Positions 33,170 to 35,396 of a stretch of DNA of 35,396 nucleotides are shown in pieces (positions within the stretch are counted from its first letter, which is position 1; the number at the start of each line of letters is the position of its first letter). Location of the stretch: contig MWTA01000043.1 of the NCBI GenBank assembly GCA_002050125.1, positions 1 to 35,396 of the forward strand, written 5' to 3'. The notes under the pieces are model-generated. The model saw nothing but the letters and a program-made list of their open reading frames with translations. It ran no database searches and was not told where the DNA came from. A program made the position numbers and the translations under genes. Source of the DNA: Anaerolineae bacterium UTCFX2. GTDB lineage: Bacteria > Chloroflexota > Anaerolineae > Anaerolineales > UBA4823.

Positions 33170-33370
33170 TCAACGATCTTTCAAAGTTTGGATCAGGCGC
33201 AAAATCGTATCGCGATTAAAAGGGTGAACCCGGCTCATCCGTCCATCTTCCAACTGATCCTGGTCCGCGGAAGAAGCTGAGGTTCCAAGGCGTTGTCTTG
33301 GTTTGGGTTGAACCGAGACATCTTGAATCAAGTAATTCTCAATTTCAAATCGGCGCTTTTGTTCCTGCAT
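33170..33370 (-). CDS. Small 66-residue protein between murC and murB, unknown
   Basis: The ATG at 33370 lies 4 bases after the murC stop, with a strong GAGGAG ribosome site 7 bases upstream. The TGA at 33172-33170 overlaps the alternative murB TTG and lies just before its ATG. The position, spacing and ribosome site make it a real gene rather than a chance frame. The sequence is hydrophilic: a charged N-terminus (QEQKRRFEIENYL), a Ser/Asp/Gln-rich middle and a C-terminal helix (FNRDTILRLIQTLKDR). No membrane segment and no recognised domain is present. A role linked to peptidoglycan precursor enzymes or to coupling their translation is only suggested by context. Confidence 0.7.
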   Translation of the reverse strand: MQEQKRRFEIENYLIQDVSVQPKPRQRLGTSASSADQDQLEDGRMSRVHPFNRDTILRLIQTLKDR

Positions 33371-33374
33371 CTCT

Positions 33375-34814
33375 TTACTCCTCGGACCTTACATGTGATG
33401 GTGGTTCAGCCGAGTATTCATCAACCGCTAACTCATCCAGCAGGTTGGCGCTGATCATATCCGCGTCTCCCGCTGAAAGCACAATCACGATATCCTCGGG
33501 GCGGGTCTCCTGCAATAAGAAACGCACCGCCGATGGGAAATCGGGCTGGTAACAAATCTCCTCAGACATTTTTGGATTTGAGGTTTTTAGCGCGGCGGCA
33601 ACCTCCGCGCCAGAAAAGCCATCTGCGGGGGGCTGTTCGCGCGCCGCAAAGATTTCGGTCACGACCACCCGGTCGGCGTCTGTAAAAGCCTTTCCAAAAT
33701 CTGCCAGCAGAGCCCGGGTGCGTGAAAAGGTATGCGGCTGCCAGACCGCCCAAATGCGCTTGCCCGGGTAGCGCAGCCGTGCTGCGGAGAGCGTCGCTCG
33801 TATCTCAGTCGGGTGATGAGCATAGTCGTCAAAGATCATGATGCCTTTAGGAGCACCGCGCAGGTCAAACCGGCGGGCGGCGCCCAGAAACTCCTCACAG
33901 GCGCGCGCCGCGGTTTCGACCGCCAAGCCCAGAGAATCAACGACCGCGAGCGCAGCCAGGGCGTTCGCAACGTTGTGCAAGCCCGGTATTTGCAGGCTGA
34001 CGTTATCCACGATCCTTGCGCCGGCGCGCGCCACGCCGAAGGTGTAGCCGCCTTTTTCGTTCAACCTCGGTTCTATTGCACAATAATCCGCTCGCTCGTC
34101 AGATATGCTATAAGACCGGCAATTGAGACCTGCGGCTTTCGCCCAAAAATACAACTCTCTTGCTCCGGCATCGTCGGTCCCGACGATCAGCGCGCCGCCG
34201 GGCTGGATCTGGTTCACAAATTCTTCAAAAGCCTGTCTGAAATCCGCTGGCGTTGAAAAATAATCGGGATGATCATATTCGATGGTCGTCACGACCGCGA
34301 TCCAGGGGTGCAGCCCCAGAAACATACGGTCATATTCATCCGCTTCGATCACGAAATATTTTCCGCTGCCCGCTCCGGCATTCTTCTGAAAATTCACCGA
34401 CCAACCGCCGATTACAAAAGATGGGTCTTCGCCAAGGGCGTCCAAGACCCAGGCAACCAGCGCCGTGGTAGTGGTCTTTCCGTGCGACCCGGCAATCGCG
34501 ATCGCGCGTTGACCGGCGATCAACTCACCCAAAAAATCCATGCGTTTCAACACAGGTATGCCGAGGCGTAAAGCCGCCTGAACCTCCACATGATCATCCG
34601 CGACCGCGGAGGAGCGGACCACGAGATCAGCGCCGGATACATTCTGTGGGTCATGCCCGATCATGATCGTCATCCCGCGCTCCTGCAGACGGCGGGTTGT
34701 CGCAGAGGCTTGACGGTCGGACCCGCTGACCGTCTCACCGCGCTCTTGCAGCACCGTCGCAATCGCAGATAATCCACTGCCACCCACTCCGATAAAATGA
34801 ACATGCCGTTTCAT
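33375..34814 (-). CDS. murC: UDP-N-acetylmuramate--L-alanine ligase (MurC)
   Basis: The product has 479 residues from the ATG at 34814, one base after the stop of the upstream gene (TGATATG); no ribosome site is seen, so translation is probably coupled. The N-terminal domain reads HVHFIGVGGSGLSAIA, the Rossmann-like Mur start. The ATP loop is AGSHGKTTTTALV, followed by EADEYDRMF and YDHPDYF. The C-terminal domain holds FDDYAHHPTEI and WQPHTFSRT. It adds L-alanine to UDP-MurNAc in the cytoplasm. MurC is distinguished from MurD/E/F by the GVGGSG start and the HHPTEI motif. Confidence 0.97.
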   Translation of the reverse strand: MKRHVHFIGVGGSGLSAIATVLQERGETVSGSDRQASATTRRLQERGMTIMIGHDPQNVSGADLVVRSSAVADDHVEVQAALRLGIPVLKRMDFLGELIAGQRAIAIAGSHGKTTTTALVAWVLDALGEDPSFVIGGWSVNFQKNAGAGSGKYFVIEADEYDRMFLGLHPWIAVVTTIEYDHPDYFSTPADFRQAFEEFVNQIQPGGALIVGTDDAGARELYFWAKAAGLNCRSYSISDERADYCAIEPRLNEKGGYTFGVARAGARIVDNVSLQIPGLHNVANALAALAVVDSLGLAVETAARACEEFLGAARRFDLRGAPKGIMIFDDYAHHPTEIRATLSAARLRYPGKRIWAVWQPHTFSRTRALLADFGKAFTDADRVVVTEIFAAREQPPADGFSGAEVAAALKTSNPKMSEEICYQPDFPSAVRFLLQETRPEDIVIVLSAGDADMISANLLDELAVDEYSAEPPSHVRSEE

Positions 34815-34815
34815 A

Positions 34816-35349
34816 TCATAAGAAGTAAATCATTGCAAAAATAAACGTCAGAACCACAACAATGAAAATTACCGTCGGTGAATTAAGCCACACCGGAGGC
34901 AATATATTCATGACTGCGTTATTCAATTCAACCAGTTCATTTGGCACAGGACGAATAAATCTTTCAAGATTAGGGTAGTTTGCCTGGCTGGCAAACGACC
35001 AGAGTGTTCCAATCACAAAAAACCCGCTGATCATACCAATGAAAAAGCCCAAGATGTGTTCAGAAATCCGGGCGCGCTTTTCACTGGCTTTCTGAAAGCG
35101 CGGCAAAGATGGAGACAAATAGCCAAAAAACACCAAAACGGCAATGACGATTATGCGAAACCAATACTGCACTGAGGGGTTCGAGAGCAGATTGTTTCTC
35201 AGCCCGACCAGATCCTCCATGAGCGTGATGAATGCTAGCGCCAAGATCACACTAACGATGACCAGGAACTCCTTAGCCCAGCCTCTGACAGTGCCAATAA
35301 ATCCAAAAAATATCAAAAAGATGAAAAAGAAAGCCACGAATGCAATCAT
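34816..35349 (-). CDS. CvpA-like membrane protein
   Basis: The product has 177 residues from the ATG at 35349, with GAAGGA about 9 bases upstream. Four hydrophobic helices lie at about 2-20, 28-47, 64-80 and 98-118, with a last one at 158-177. The first two carry the FIGTVRGWAKEFLVIVSVILA pattern (G-x-RG-x-x-KE) typical of the CvpA/colicin V production family, which has no settled biochemical role. The C-terminal 50 residues form a loop followed by a final helix ending at the stop. It precedes murC by one base, so it is part of the cluster. The family call is tentative, based on pattern only. Confidence 0.6.
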   Translation of the reverse strand: MIAFVAFFFIFLIFFGFIGTVRGWAKEFLVIVSVILALAFITLMEDLVGLRNNLLSNPSVQYWFRIIVIAVLVFFGYLSPSLPRFQKASEKRARISEHILGFFIGMISGFFVIGTLWSFASQANYPNLERFIRPVPNELVELNNAVMNILPPVWLNSPTVIFIVVVLTFIFAMIYFL

Positions 35350-35396
35350 GTTCGGTTTCCTTCTCGGCTTGCCTGCCCTGAGAGATTCAGGATCAA

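Noticed and set aside
1-35396. CRISPR arrays, insertion sequences, phage genes, tRNA or rRNA genes
   Set aside because: No repeat-spacer pattern, transposase or integrase motif, or RNA gene signature was seen on either strand by eye.

Overview
The window looks like a chromosomal segment of a Chloroflexota bacterium, most likely Anaerolineae or a related class. This is inferred from gene content and protein style and was not tested against a database. The supporting signs are Chloroflexota-like multiheme c-type cytochromes with membrane cytochrome b partners, an FMN-riboswitch-controlled RibXY-type flavin ABC transporter, a class II (B12-dependent) ribonucleotide reductase, and a mur/ddl/ftsQAZ cell-wall and division cluster. 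No tRNA, rRNA, CRISPR array, insertion sequence or phage gene was seen.

Region 1 (1-8114, + strand) is a respiratory or electron-transfer block. It holds the end of a membrane cytochrome b gene, a nine-heme cytochrome c with a second membrane anchor and an acidic tail, a cytochrome b/cytochrome c fusion, and a NarX/NarL-like two-component pair, all tightly packed or overlapping. A small two-helix membrane protein and its terminator follow. A separately promoted ten-heme lipoprotein, built from two copies of a five-heme unit with calcium-loop-like motifs, closes the block. The likely theme is electron transfer between the quinone pool and extracytoplasmic multiheme carriers, with its own sensor.

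Region 2 (8076-12006, - strand) is an FMN riboswitch with a transcription terminator. It controls a permease, a lipoprotein binding protein, an ATPase and, 7 bases further on, a membrane protein with a zinc ribbon. The riboswitch class points to riboflavin uptake rather than thiamine-precursor or sulfonate uptake.

Region 3 (12033-23090) is a cell-envelope block. It contains an L,D-transpeptidase with LysM, a 2017-residue alpha-2-macroglobulin-like lipoprotein with a CVEQ thioester motif, a membrane-anchored helix-hairpin-helix protein and, convergently, a PBP1C-type penicillin-binding protein. The macroglobulin/PBP1C pairing is a known association. Here the pair is convergent and includes an L,D-transpeptidase.

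Region 4 (23234-27190, - strand) is a deoxynucleotide supply operon: nrdR, nrdJ and a deoxynucleoside kinase behind a clear sigma-70-type promoter. The kinase has no ordinary start codon upstream of its P-loop and lies in frame behind the nrdJ stop.

Region 5 (27476-35349, - strand) is the division and peptidoglycan precursor cluster, in transcription order: a CvpA-like membrane protein, murC, an unrecognised 66-residue protein, murB, ddl, ftsQ, ftsA and ftsZ.
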